A DNA stretch of 64,000 nucleotides. Source: Desulforegulaceae bacterium (GTDB lineage: Bacteria; Desulfobacterota; Desulfobacteria; Desulfobacterales; JACKCP01). The stretch covers positions 1 to 64,000 of the forward strand of contig JAVETN010000006.1 in the NCBI GenBank assembly GCA_034006035.1, in the 5' to 3' direction. The notes under the pieces were generated by a model. It was not told the origin of the DNA. It saw nothing but the letters and a program-made list of their open reading frames with translations, and ran no database searches. The position numbers were made by a program, and so were the translations under genes. Positions 44,636 through 54,301 of the stretch are shown here, piece after piece; within the stretch, counting starts at the first letter, position 1, and each line of letters begins with the position of its first letter.

Positions 44636-45628
44636 ATGAAAATTTTAATTATAAAACTTGGTGCTCTTGGCGATGTAATAAATACTTTCCCACTTGCAGT
44701 TCATCTTAAAAACACTCTTAATGCAGAAATTACCTGGATAACAGAACCTTTGAGTTATCCCTTGGTAAAAAATCACAGGGCTGTTTCAAAAGCTGTTTTA
44801 TTTGATAAAAAAAACAAATGGGAATCATTTAAAAACCTTTCAAAATTTCTTAAATCAGAAGATTTTGACATTGTTTTAGATCTTCAAAGAATTTTAAAAT
44901 CTGCTGTTTTTACTTTTAAGTCACCTGGTAAAAGGAAAATCACTTTTGATAAAAAAAGATGCAAAGAATTAACCTGGATTTTAAATTATGAAAAAATACC
45001 GCCAAGCAATCCTGAGACAACTCATATGCTTGACCAATACCTGGAGTTTTCATCATATCTTGGTATTGAAAAACCTGAAATTATAACCTGGGATCTTCCC
45101 AAATTTGAATCATCCATAAAAATTGAAAATAAATATCTTGTTTTAAACACAGGAGCAACAAAATCTTGTAATAAGTGGTTTGAAAGTGATTTTGCAAAGC
45201 TTATAGATCTTATTTATGAAAACACAAGTTTCTTACCTGTACTTACCGGAGGGCCTGAAGATCTTGAATTTTCTGTAAATATATTGGAACGATCCTTAAA
45301 AAAACCTTTAAATCTTACTGGAAAAACAAATCTTTACGAGCTTACAGAAGTTTTAAGAAATGCAAACTTTTTAATAAGTTCGGATACAGGGCCCATGCAT
45401 CTTGGGGTTGCTCTTGGAGTGAAAACCCTTGGACTTTTCGGACCATCAAATCCTGTAAGAACAGGACCTTATTTTGGAAAAATTATTAGAAAAAAAGATT
45501 CTTCATGCTTAAATTGCGGACAAAAAACATGCAAATCAAGGGATTGTATGAAAATTGATCCTGAAAGGGTTTTTAAGGCCGTCTTTTTGGAACCATGGAA
45601 AGAAAAGAAGGTAGATTATGTTTTTTAA
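44636..45628 (+). CDS. waaC: Heptosyltransferase I-like (GT9)
   Basis: 330-residue GT9 paralogue: ILIIKLGALGDVINTFPLAVHLK, LVLNTGATKSCNKWF, SDTGPMHLGVALGVKTLGLFGPSNP and a short cysteine tail CLNCGQKTCKSRDCMKI. Assignment to WaaC rather than another GT9 is from gene order. The start directly follows the preceding stop. Its last 56 bp overlap the end of the convergent LPS kinase gene. Confidence 0.85.
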   Translation: MKILIIKLGALGDVINTFPLAVHLKNTLNAEITWITEPLSYPLVKNHRAVSKAVLFDKKNKWESFKNLSKFLKSEDFDIVLDLQRILKSAVFTFKSPGKRKITFDKKRCKELTWILNYEKIPPSNPETTHMLDQYLEFSSYLGIEKPEIITWDLPKFESSIKIENKYLVLNTGATKSCNKWFESDFAKLIDLIYENTSFLPVLTGGPEDLEFSVNILERSLKKPLNLTGKTNLYELTEVLRNANFLISSDTGPMHLGVALGVKTLGLFGPSNPVRTGPYFGKIIRKKDSSCLNCGQKTCKSRDCMKIDPERVFKAVFLEPWKEKKVDYVF

Positions 45629-46274
45629 CCGCCCTATTCCATCTTGACTCCAGCTTTTCCCTTAAATAAAAAGGCAGCCCTTCAAAAAAAAAAGCCTTAT
45701 CAAAATCAATTAAATGAATTTTTTCACCTCTTGAAACAAGAACATTTCCAGGATGAAGATCACAATGAAAAATTTTATTGTTAATTATTTCTTCAAATAC
45801 AGGTAAGAATTTTTCTTTAAAAATTTTTTGGCCCTTATCCTCATTTTCAATACAAAATTGTGCAAGAGTGGTGGAGTTATTAATGTATTCAGTAACTATT
45901 CCGCCCTTATAAAACAAATTTCCCCAATAATAGGCCGCAATTGGTTGAGGAACAGGAAGATTAAGCTTTTTAATTTTATCTAAAAAGATAATTTCAGTTA
46001 AAGGTCTAATATTATCTTTAGTTTTAAGATAAGTTCTTTTATTAAAAACTCCTAAAATCCCACCTCTGAAGTAATTTTTAAAAACTAAAAGCCCTAATTC
46101 AGGAAGATTTTTAATTAAAATCTGAGCTCTTCCCCCAAGAGGAGATAAAGAAGTTTTTATTTTTTTTTCAGACTTTAAAAGTGTATTTGTAAAAGGAAGA
46201 AGAGTTTCCTCTTTTAATTCTTTTAAAGAAACAATTGTGTATTTGTCTCTAGAATATTTATGTAGTTCACTCAA
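45573..46274 (-). CDS. LPS core kinase (KdkA/WaaP-like)
   Basis: 233-residue protein-kinase-fold enzyme of the Kdo/WaaP family: catalytic loop FHCDLHPGNVLVS (Asp in HCDLHPGN) and metal loop IHLIDFDKAFF (replacing DFG). It lies at the 3' end of the lptF-lptG-lpxK chain and overlaps lpxK by 8 nt. Likely phosphorylates Kdo or heptose of the inner core. Its end overlaps the convergent heptosyltransferase by 56 bp. Confidence 0.85.
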   Translation of the reverse strand: MSELHKYSRDKYTIVSLKELKEETLLPFTNTLLKSEKKIKTSLSPLGGRAQILIKNLPELGLLVFKNYFRGGILGVFNKRTYLKTKDNIRPLTEIIFLDKIKKLNLPVPQPIAAYYWGNLFYKGGIVTEYINNSTTLAQFCIENEDKGQKIFKEKFLPVFEEIINNKIFHCDLHPGNVLVSRGEKIHLIDFDKAFFFEGLPFYLREKLESRWNRAVKKHNLPSFLSMVPKRRP

Positions 46275-47325
46275 TTTGTTTCAGCCGTTTTTTTAAAAAA
46301 TTATCAAATCCATTGCAGTAAAATTTAATTTCCGCATCCATTACTATAAGATCAAAAGGGAAACTTATATTGTTTTCTTTTATTCTGCAATAATCTTTAG
46401 TTGTTGTTAAAAAGCAATCGCAATAATCTTCCTTGGCTTTATTTATAATTTTTTTTATGTCTTTAGTGCTGTATTTATGGTGGTCATCAAAAAACAAAGA
46501 ACTTTTTACATTAAAACCAAACTTTTGAACACTTGAATAAAAACTTTGATTGTTTCCTATTCCGCAAAAAAGAAAAGGTTTTTTATTTTCCAAAGACTTA
46601 AGTCCTGGAATAATTTTATCAACTTCTGTGTGGTGAAAAGAAAAAAAAGTATTATTAAATGACAATTGGGGATTTTCTGTTCTTGTATATATAATTGCAT
46701 CTGCTCTTTTAAGATTCTTTTTTTTCTCCCTTAAAATCCCCCTTGGCAAAGTAAAAAAATTTCCAAAAGGTTTTTTATAATCTAAAAGAAGAAGATCTAA
46801 ATCTCTTTTTAGTTTTAAATGGGAAAACCCGTCATCAAAAATAATAACATTGGCTTTAAACTCTTTTTCAGCCTTTTTAACAGATTCTTTTTTATTATGA
46901 CCACATAAAACAGGAACACCTTCAAGCTTAGAACAAAGAAGAACTGCTTCATCACCAGCATTGTTAAAATCAGCTTTTAAGTTTTTACCATCACAGGCAA
47001 TACCTCCTGTTTTTTCAAATCTGCCCTTATAACCTCTCATTACTATTGCTGGTTTCAATCCCTTGTTAGTCAAAAATCTGGCAAGATAAACAGCCATTGG
47101 AGTTTTCCCTGTTCCTCCAGCTGTGATATTTCCAATGGAAATAATAAAAGCACTTGATTTATATGATTTTAAAATAGATTTTTTATATAAAAAAATTCTT
47201 AAATCAACAGCAGTAGAATAAAGTTTTGATAAAATAAAAAGAAAAAACCTTAAACTAAATAAAGGATTTTTATAATTATCTGAATAAATTGTTTTTATAA
47301 TTTTAGTTTTTAAAGAATTTATCAT
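46267..47325 (-). CDS. lpxK: Tetraacyldisaccharide 4'-kinase
   Basis: 352-residue LpxK, which phosphorylates the lipid A disaccharide at 4'. The P-loop IGNITAGGTGKTPMAVYLARFL and the downstream VIMRGYKGRFEKTGG and VIIFDDGFSHLKLKRDLDLLLLD (catalytic Asp-Asp-Gly region) are all present. The hydrophobic N terminus anchors it to the inner membrane. It overlaps lptG by 4 nt. Confidence 0.96.
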   Translation of the reverse strand: MINSLKTKIIKTIYSDNYKNPLFSLRFFLFILSKLYSTAVDLRIFLYKKSILKSYKSSAFIISIGNITAGGTGKTPMAVYLARFLTNKGLKPAIVMRGYKGRFEKTGGIACDGKNLKADFNNAGDEAVLLCSKLEGVPVLCGHNKKESVKKAEKEFKANVIIFDDGFSHLKLKRDLDLLLLDYKKPFGNFFTLPRGILREKKKNLKRADAIIYTRTENPQLSFNNTFFSFHHTEVDKIIPGLKSLENKKPFLFCGIGNNQSFYSSVQKFGFNVKSSLFFDDHHKYSTKDIKKIINKAKEDYCDCFLTTTKDYCRIKENNISFPFDLIVMDAEIKFYCNGFDNFLKKRLKQIE

Positions 47326-48419
47326 GAGCTTTGAATCAGTTTTTTCTCGTAAAAAATAAATACCAAAAGGCCTAAAACACCAAATACAATATTTGCAGTC
47401 CAGGCGGCTAAAAAAGGATTAATATTTTCTCCATATCCAAGTGAAATAAAAAAACTGTGCATTGACCAATACAAAAGGGAAAGAAAAAGAGAAAGCCCAA
47501 CTCCAAGGGGAATTTTTTTACCTGTAATTGAGCTTGTCCCAATAAGAGTACCTATAATTGCCATTATAAAACAGACAAAAGGAAAAGCAGTTTTAGAGTT
47601 TAAGTCAACAAGGTATCTTTGATATTCATACCCTTTTGCCTTTAAGCTTTTTATATATTTTTCAAGCTCTAAAAGACTCATTTCTTCAGGAAGTTTTATT
47701 ACTTCTTTTAATTCCTCAGGTACAAAATTAAAAACAAAATCTTTAGACTCAAGATGAATAACTTCTTGGCCATAATCCTTTTCAAGTCCTTCTGAATAAT
47801 AAATATCATTTAAAAGCCATTTGTTATTTTCAAAAACAGCAGATTTTGCCTGATATCTTTTGGAAAGGAAATATTTATCATTAAACTCATTAATGGTTAT
47901 GTTTCTCAGCATTTTTTTTTCATAATTAAAATAATCAATATAAATAATTTTATTATTATCTTTGATCCAGATATTGGTTTTATTTTCACTTATAATTCTG
48001 TTTTTTTTAATCTGGGTTGAATTAATCAAATTTAATTTTGATGAAGAAAAGGGCATTAGAAAATCTGAAACCAAAAAAACAAAAGCACTGAAAACCAAAC
48101 TTAAAATAAGAATGGGAAAATATATTTTTTTAAGATTGATTCCGCTTGAGCAAAGGGCAATAATTTCTTTGTTCTTATTCATAAGCCCAAAAAATATAAC
48201 AGCAGCAACAACTATTGATACAGGTGTTAAATGAACAATTACAAAAGGAATTTTTAAAAGAACAAAACCAATTCCACCTTGAACCGAAAGCCCTGCCTTA
48301 ACGAATTTGTCAAGATTATTAAGGTAATCAATTATAAGAAAAATAAAAATAAGAAAAATTTCTATTAAAAAAAATACTTTAAAATAACCTTTAATTAGAT
48401 ACCTGGTTAATAAACTCAT
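47322..48419 (-). CDS. lptG: LPS export permease LptG
   Basis: 365-residue YjgP/YjgQ-family permease: three N-terminal helices (VFFLIEIFLIFIFLIIDYL, GIGFVLLKIPFVIVHLTPVSIVVA), a periplasmic beta-jellyroll of about 180 residues, and three C-terminal helices. With LptF and the LptB ATPase (not in the window) it extracts LPS from the inner membrane. It overlaps both neighbours by 4 nt. Confidence 0.92.
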   Translation of the reverse strand: MSLLTRYLIKGYFKVFFLIEIFLIFIFLIIDYLNNLDKFVKAGLSVQGGIGFVLLKIPFVIVHLTPVSIVVAAVIFFGLMNKNKEIIALCSSGINLKKIYFPILILSLVFSAFVFLVSDFLMPFSSSKLNLINSTQIKKNRIISENKTNIWIKDNNKIIYIDYFNYEKKMLRNITINEFNDKYFLSKRYQAKSAVFENNKWLLNDIYYSEGLEKDYGQEVIHLESKDFVFNFVPEELKEVIKLPEEMSLLELEKYIKSLKAKGYEYQRYLVDLNSKTAFPFVCFIMAIIGTLIGTSSITGKKIPLGVGLSLFLSLLYWSMHSFFISLGYGENINPFLAAWTANIVFGVLGLLVFIFYEKKLIQSS

Positions 48420-49555
48420 TTAATTTTGCCAAAAAATTTAAAGTTAATATTTTTTTCCTTGATTGCAAGATAAAGAAGAAAAATTCCAAGTCCAAACATT
48501 ATAATATTTGGAACCCACATTGCCGCAAAGGGAGGATAAACTTCTGGTTTTGACTCTCCAAGAGAAAGCCCCAGGGCAAGAAGAATATAGTAAAAAACAA
48601 AAAGAAAAATCCCATAAATTATCCCCGAGGATTTTTTACCTGTTTTATTCCGAAGACCAAGAGCAAATCCTATAATACCAAGAAAAATTGAGGCCGCAGG
48701 AAGGGAAAACTTTTCGTGCATTTTTAAAAGTGCTGAATAATATTTTGAAGTTTTTTTATCAAAACTTTTAATATGTGCTTTTAATTCATTAAAATACATT
48801 TCTTTTTCATCTTTGTTTTTTACATTTCCAGGGTTTAAACTTTCTGGAAAGTCAAGACTGAAACTATATTTTCCAAAACCTGTTTTATGAACTGATTCTT
48901 CCTTTTTATCTATTTGAATAAAAGATCCATTTAAAAGCTCAACCAGATATCCGTTTTTAATTGGAATTATTCTACCTTGAGGAGCAGTTATTGTTACAGG
49001 AATTTCGCCTGTACTCATATCTTCAAGAAAAATATCTTTCATTATACCTTTTTCCTGATCAATTTCATTGATATAAAGAGAAAAACCTTGAAACGAATCT
49101 ATAAATGTTTTTTCTTTAAAAGATACTGCCATATTGTTTTTAGCAATTTCAATGGCTTCTTTTTTAAAAGAAAATTTTCCCCAGGGAAGCCCGTAAAAAG
49201 TCATAAATGCTGTTAAAAATGAACCTATTATACAAAAAACAAGAAGAGGAGGAAGAAGCCTTAAAACACTTACTCCTCCAGATTTTAAGGCAAGGGTTTC
49301 ATTTGACCCTGTAAGTTCAATAAAAACAAATAAAACAGCCATCATTACAGACATGGGAATTGTGTATTGAAGAAAAAAAGAAATTGAATAAATAACAAGT
49401 TTTATAATAGAGCCAAAAGACACATTAAAATTAACTATCATATCGGCTATATCTAAAATTCTTGATAAAAGAAAAATAAATGAAAAAAATATAAGGCTTA
49501 CAAAAAAAGGAGGGAGCAATTCTTTAAAAATATATTTATCTATAATCTTAATCAT
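48416..49555 (-). CDS. lptF: LPS export permease LptF
   Basis: 379-residue partner of LptG: N-terminal IIDKYIFKELLPPFFVSLIFFSFIFLLSRILD and YTIPMSVMMAVLFVFIELTGSNE (family hallmark), a periplasmic domain, and C-terminal helices including LPAASIFLGIIGFALGLRN. Its start overlaps the stop of the cyclase gene, an unusual partner for lptF. Confidence 0.92.
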   Translation of the reverse strand: MIKIIDKYIFKELLPPFFVSLIFFSFIFLLSRILDIADMIVNFNVSFGSIIKLVIYSISFFLQYTIPMSVMMAVLFVFIELTGSNETLALKSGGVSVLRLLPPLLVFCIIGSFLTAFMTFYGLPWGKFSFKKEAIEIAKNNMAVSFKEKTFIDSFQGFSLYINEIDQEKGIMKDIFLEDMSTGEIPVTITAPQGRIIPIKNGYLVELLNGSFIQIDKKEESVHKTGFGKYSFSLDFPESLNPGNVKNKDEKEMYFNELKAHIKSFDKKTSKYYSALLKMHEKFSLPAASIFLGIIGFALGLRNKTGKKSSGIIYGIFLFVFYYILLALGLSLGESKPEVYPPFAAMWVPNIIMFGLGIFLLYLAIKEKNINFKFFGKIK

Positions 49556-51537
49556 AAATTTCTTTCAATAAAAATCTTTGAAACCTTGTCTCCAGTTTCA
49601 TTAAAACATTTTTCAAAATCTTCTTTTAAACCTGATTCAAGGGCTTTTTCAAACAATGTTTTTATTTTTTGATTAAATTGGGTGTTTTCCATAAGTTCAT
49701 AAACAACCACTCCTTTGGTTTTGCCCTTTACTTTTACTTCTTCTATTTTTCTTGTAAGAAAATCTTTGCCTATTATTTTATTTGTAAACTCACTTATTAA
49801 AATATTTGTTCCATAAGTTTTATTAAGACCTTCAAGCCTTGAAGCAATATTAACACTGTCACCAAGGGCAGTATAATTAAATCTATTGTCAGCTCCTGTA
49901 TTTCCAACAACAGCCATTCCAGTATTTATTCCAACTCCTATGCTAAGGTCAAAATCAAAGTCAAATTTATTTTTAAGCTCTTTAGAATTTATAAACCTAA
50001 GCATTTCAAGTGCACTCTTACAAGCCATTTTGGCATGATCTTCAACATTGGCTGGAGCGTTGTAAAATGCCATAATCGCATCCCCAATATATTTGTCAAG
50101 AAAGCCATTATTGTCTTGAATTGTTTTTGTAAAAGGATTAAAAAGCTCTTTAAGCATATTAACAAGCTCAACAGATTCAAGCTTTTCAGAAATTGTTGTA
50201 AAATTTCTTATATCAAGAAATAAAATTGTAATTTCCTTTTCTTCGCCTCCAAGTTTTAAATCTTCAGGATGTTTTGCCAGCTTTTCAAGAATAATTGGAG
50301 ACACATAAGCTGAAAAAGCCTCTTTTATAAAAAAGGATTCCTTTTCATGGAACCGAAACATTATAGCTTCTGCTATAAAAACACTTAAAATTAAAGCAAC
50401 AAAAGGATAAAAACTGCTAACCCAAACATTTGAGTTAACATATAAAAACTTTGAAAAAGTTATAAAAACAAAAGCTGCTCCAAGATTTAAACCAATTCTT
50501 AAATAAATTTTTTTGGAAATAAAAACACAAAATAAAGGAAAAAAAGATAAAGCAAAAATAGGAATGATTGTGTATATCTGAGCTTCTTTTATAAGGTCAT
50601 TGTTTAATACATTGGATAAAAAAGTGTAATGAAGCAAAGGTCCTGGAATTGCTCCAATTGGAGTTGACCTTATATCAGAAATTCCTGCTTCTGTTATTCC
50701 AACAATTACAATTTTATTTTTAAAATAAGCTTTCTCAAATTTATTATTTATAATGTCTGAAAATGAAATATGATTATAATCATCTAAATCGTAATAATTA
50801 AGTCTTTTAGTCCCAATTTTATTAAATTTTAATTTATGCTTTGAAAAGTTTGCCAAAATTGTTTTGTTTTTTTGCTCAATTTCAAGATCTTCCTGAAGAT
50901 AAAATCTTAAGCCCTGAATTCCAAGGGTTGGATAAATAGAATTGTTGTAGGCAAAACCAAGGGTATAGTTTCTAAAAATTCCGTCTTTATCTGGAAAGGT
51001 TGAAAAGGCGGCATTCATAGAACAAGATTTTAAAATAGGTTCAATGCTTACTTCAGCATATCTGGCACTGGGAAGAGAAATGTTTTTTCCCTTGATTCTT
51101 TCTAAAGAGGAAAAAGACAAAATTGTTTTTCTTCTGCTGTCAAGTTCCTCTGTTGCTTTATCTCTTAAAAAAAAACCGCAAATAACATTATTCATTTTGG
51201 AAATTGTATCACTAAGATATTTATCTTCTTCTTTGGTACTTGTTTCAGAAAAAGTGATATCAAGAAGAACAACTGAGGCCTGATCCAGATTTTTCAGGCC
51301 ATTTGCCAAAACAGCCCTACTCCACGGCCATCTTCCAAATTGATTAACACTTTTTTCATCAACTGCAGCAAAAACAATGTTTTTATTTGGGGTGTTTTTT
51401 GACAATAAAAAATTACTATCGTCAGTTTTTTGAGCAAGTTCAAAAAAAGGAGAAACTTCAAACTTGAAAACAGAAAAAACAGCTCCAAATGAAACTAAAA
51501 TAAATGCTGAAATATACAAGTATTTTTTCTTTTTCAT
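49552..51537 (-). CDS. CHASE2-domain adenylate/guanylate cyclase
   Basis: 661-residue membrane cyclase. One N-terminal helix, a CHASE2 sensor domain outside the membrane (LSKNTPNKNIVFAAVDEKS, RWPWSRAVLANGL), three helices (about residues 320-400), then a class III catalytic domain: metal aspartates in ILFLDIRNFTTISEKLE and DKYIGDAIMAF, purine contact Lys, and NIASRLEGLNKTYG. The substrate pattern favours cAMP. It is coupled upstream to a FecR protein and downstream to lptF by 4-nt overlaps. Confidence 0.9.
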   Translation of the reverse strand: MKKKKYLYISAFILVSFGAVFSVFKFEVSPFFELAQKTDDSNFLLSKNTPNKNIVFAAVDEKSVNQFGRWPWSRAVLANGLKNLDQASVVLLDITFSETSTKEEDKYLSDTISKMNNVICGFFLRDKATEELDSRRKTILSFSSLERIKGKNISLPSARYAEVSIEPILKSCSMNAAFSTFPDKDGIFRNYTLGFAYNNSIYPTLGIQGLRFYLQEDLEIEQKNKTILANFSKHKLKFNKIGTKRLNYYDLDDYNHISFSDIINNKFEKAYFKNKIVIVGITEAGISDIRSTPIGAIPGPLLHYTFLSNVLNNDLIKEAQIYTIIPIFALSFFPLFCVFISKKIYLRIGLNLGAAFVFITFSKFLYVNSNVWVSSFYPFVALILSVFIAEAIMFRFHEKESFFIKEAFSAYVSPIILEKLAKHPEDLKLGGEEKEITILFLDIRNFTTISEKLESVELVNMLKELFNPFTKTIQDNNGFLDKYIGDAIMAFYNAPANVEDHAKMACKSALEMLRFINSKELKNKFDFDFDLSIGVGINTGMAVVGNTGADNRFNYTALGDSVNIASRLEGLNKTYGTNILISEFTNKIIGKDFLTRKIEEVKVKGKTKGVVVYELMENTQFNQKIKTLFEKALESGLKEDFEKCFNETGDKVSKIFIERNL

Positions 51538-52232
51538 AGAAAAGTCCTGAATTTTTCAAACTCTTTGTCTAGCTCTTTGCTAAGCTCATCTTCATTTACA
51601 ATATTGTCTGAAAAAGAAACCATTTTGTCAGGTTTTAACTCAAACTGAGTTACATATTCTATAAATTCTCTTGCCTGTTTTTCCTTATAATCTCTGAAAG
51701 CACCCATTATTTTTTCCTGAAATGCCTGAAAAGCAGATTTTTCTTCTTTTCTTCTAAGCTCAAACTCATCTTTTAAAGATTCAATGTTTAAAAGACCTGT
51801 TTTTAGAGCAACAGACTGATTATCTGATTTGGAATTAACTATAAACTCAGTTCCTTTTACTCCAATAACAGCAAAGGGAGTTTTTACCTTAATTCCTTTT
51901 TGCTCTTGTCTTACCACAGAATAATAGGCTTTTCCCTCTTCCTGCTCATAAAAATTTGAATCTTTAACCTTAAATTTTGAATTTGAATCAACAACAACAG
52001 ACGAATCTTCATTTATTTTTATCAAAGCTATAGAATCATTATCTGTCATTATAAGGTCCCCTGAAAAAACCTCCATTTTTTCTTCTGCAAATTTTTTCAT
52101 AAAACTATTCTTTTTTAAAATAAAAACATTGCCTTCTATTTTTGAAATATGAATATTTCCTTCACAAAAGCCAAAAACCGGGAATAAAATAAAAGCAGCA
52201 ATTATAAAACTTAAAATATTTGATCTTTTCAT
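51534..52232 (-). CDS. FecR-domain protein
   Basis: 232-residue secreted protein with a signal peptide (ILSFIIAAFILFPVFGFC) and a FecR domain (HISKIEGNVFILKK..., SGDLIMTDNDSIALIKINEDSSVVVD, TPFAVIGVKGTEFIVN). The C-terminal 90 residues are charged and helical. FecR proteins next to CHASE2 cyclases are common in delta-proteobacteria; they probably sense the envelope and tune the cyclase. First gene of the chain that continues into lptF-lptG-lpxK. Confidence 0.88.
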   Translation of the reverse strand: MKRSNILSFIIAAFILFPVFGFCEGNIHISKIEGNVFILKKNSFMKKFAEEKMEVFSGDLIMTDNDSIALIKINEDSSVVVDSNSKFKVKDSNFYEQEEGKAYYSVVRQEQKGIKVKTPFAVIGVKGTEFIVNSKSDNQSVALKTGLLNIESLKDEFELRRKEEKSAFQAFQEKIMGAFRDYKEKQAREFIEYVTQFELKPDKMVSFSDNIVNEDELSKELDKEFEKFRTFL

Positions 52233-52286
52233 TTTTTTTCTCCCTATGATTAGTTATTTAAAAATATGGAATGCTCAATTTAGGTT

Positions 52287-53258
52287 TTACTTTGCTTTTG
52301 CCCTTAGAACTGCTCTTATGGGCGCTGGATATCCTTCTTTTGTTTTGGTTTTATCCAAAGGATCTAAAAAATCTTTTAATGATTTTTTAAAAGTCCAATC
52401 AGTAACTCTTTGTTCATTAAAATCAGTTTTGCTTATATCTAAACATTCAATTTCATAAAACCCAGCTTTTTTAAGCCAAATTTCAAGAGTTTTTATTGAT
52501 GGAACAAAATATACATTATTCATTTGAGCATATCTTTTTTCCGGAATTAGGGCAATTGGTTCTTGATCTGAAATTATAAGATTTTCAAGGATAAGCTCTG
52601 AATCTTTTTTCATTAATTCTCTGATTCTAATCAACATATCAAGAGGAGATTTCCTATGGTATAAAACACCCATGAGAAACACAAGATCATAAAAACCTTC
52701 TAAAACAGGGAGCTCATTAAAAGTAATGGGAATAGTTCCAATGTTTTTAAGTCCCAGATATTTATTGATTACCTGAAACTGAAAATAATATGGAGTGTAA
52801 GGTTCTATTCCAAGACCAAATTTTATATTTTTACCCGCAGCCTTAAAAAGATAATATCCATTGCTTGAGCCGATATCTAAGACAACTTTATTGTTAAAAT
52901 CAATTTTATCTTCAAATCTTTTCCATTTTAAATATGAATCCCATTCAGAGTTTATTTTTACTCCAAAAATATCAAAAGGCCCTTTTCTCCATGGAATAAA
53001 TTTTTTTAGTTTTTCTTCAAGATTTATCTTTTCATCAAAAGAAAGCTCTTTTTTTAAAAAACACCCTATTTCCCTTTTATCAAGTTCAAGATAATCTGGT
53101 TTTAAATCGGGAAGATTTTCATAAGATAATTTAAAATTTGATATAAGTTTATTAGAGTTTGAATCAATCAATTTGTTTTTTTTATAAACAATTTCTTTTA
53201 AAGAAGAAGATAGGCTGTCAACTCCAAATTCAGATGCATTTTTAAGCAAATTATCCAT
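52287..53258 (-). CDS. cmoB: tRNA U34 carboxymethyltransferase
   Basis: 323-residue CmoB, which uses carboxy-S-adenosylmethionine to make cmo5U34 in tRNA. Motifs: WRKGPFDIFGVKINSEWDSYLKW, SAM-fold VLDIGSSNGYYLFKAAG, GVLYHRKSPLDMLIRIRELM and MNNVYFVPS. I choose the ATG one base after the cmoA stop rather than the upstream TTG; AGGAAAAG precedes it. Confidence 0.94.
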   Translation of the reverse strand: MDNLLKNASEFGVDSLSSSLKEIVYKKNKLIDSNSNKLISNFKLSYENLPDLKPDYLELDKREIGCFLKKELSFDEKINLEEKLKKFIPWRKGPFDIFGVKINSEWDSYLKWKRFEDKIDFNNKVVLDIGSSNGYYLFKAAGKNIKFGLGIEPYTPYYFQFQVINKYLGLKNIGTIPITFNELPVLEGFYDLVFLMGVLYHRKSPLDMLIRIRELMKKDSELILENLIISDQEPIALIPEKRYAQMNNVYFVPSIKTLEIWLKKAGFYEIECLDISKTDFNEQRVTDWTFKKSLKDFLDPLDKTKTKEGYPAPIRAVLRAKAK

Positions 53259-53259
53259 T

Positions 53260-53988
53260 TTATTTTTCTTTTCCTGCAATAAAAGAAGTGAATTGAAACC
53301 ATTTTAAATAAATGTCAACATAGGAAAATCCAGCTTTTTTTAATCTATTTATATGTTCAATTGTTGTTTCAGGAACAAGCACATTATCAAGGGCTTCCCT
53401 TTTTCTGCTTATTTCAAGTTCAGAATATCCGTTTTTCTTTTTAAAATCATAATAAATTTTAGTTTCATTTTCCAAAAACCTTTGATTTTCATTTAATACC
53501 TTTTCTGTTAAAAGAAAAATGCCGCCTGGATTAAGACCTTTATATATTTTTTCTATTAATTGTTTTCGCAAAGACTTTTCAATAAACTGCAAGGTAAGAT
53601 TCATAACAACAACAGAGGCGTTTTCAATTTTTATATTTTCCACATTATCATTAATTAATTTTATTCTTGAGCTGTCTGGTCTTGAATCAAGTCTTTTTAA
53701 AAAAAGTTCTATCATGGGTTTTGAATTGTCAACAGCAGTCATTGAAAAACTTTTGTCTTTTATTTTGTCTAAAAAATTTATTCCAAAGTTTCCATTTGAA
53801 CATCCAAGGTCATAAATCACACTGCCCTTTGTATAAAACCTTGATGCAAGCTCAGTTTGAAGGTTTATTGATTCATTATATAAAGGCACCGACCTTTTGA
53901 CCATATCATCAAAACATACAGCTATTGTTTCATTAAATTCAAAGGGATTGGGCCAGTTTTTTTCTTTTGAAAACACCTTATCTTTCAT
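53260..53988 (-). CDS. cmoA: Carboxy-S-adenosyl-L-methionine synthase
   Basis: 242-residue CmoA that makes the cofactor used by CmoB. FEFNETIAVCFDDMVKRSVPLY, SAM motif VIYDLGCSNGNFGINF, VVMNLTLQFIEKSLR and the C-terminal WFQFTSFIAGK are typical. I start at MKDKVFSKEK; the frame is open 19 codons further upstream but lacks a conserved extension. First gene of cmoA-cmoB. Confidence 0.94.
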   Translation of the reverse strand: MKDKVFSKEKNWPNPFEFNETIAVCFDDMVKRSVPLYNESINLQTELASRFYTKGSVIYDLGCSNGNFGINFLDKIKDKSFSMTAVDNSKPMIELFLKRLDSRPDSSRIKLINDNVENIKIENASVVVMNLTLQFIEKSLRKQLIEKIYKGLNPGGIFLLTEKVLNENQRFLENETKIYYDFKKKNGYSELEISRKREALDNVLVPETTIEHINRLKKAGFSYVDIYLKWFQFTSFIAGKEK

Positions 53989-54183
53989 TTTAGTTTTTCT
54001 TTCAATTGTAACATTTTTAATTAAAACTATGGAACTCTTAAGCAATTACTTGAGGACTTATACAAAACATATAAAAAAGTCTAAGTAAAATCAAAATTAA
54101 AAGCTGTTTCTTATGATTGTTTTCTAAATTTATTTAAGACAATCGTTTAATTTAAAATTTACAAATCAGCACAGGCCAATAGA

Positions 54184-54211
54184 TTGACAAACTAATGCCG
54201 ACAGATATAGT
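54184..54211 (+). promoter_or_regulatory. Sigma-70-type promoter upstream of recQ
   Basis: Perfect TTGACA and TATAGT with a 16-bp spacer, about 90 bp before the recQ start. It is one of the better consensus promoters in the window. Confidence 0.65.
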
Positions 54212-54301
54212 TTACAGGGTTAAACAATTTTAACTTATTAAGTTTTTAGAAAAACAATCCAAAAACTTTTGTTCTGCTCTTAATTAAATTGGAATTGAGA
54301 T

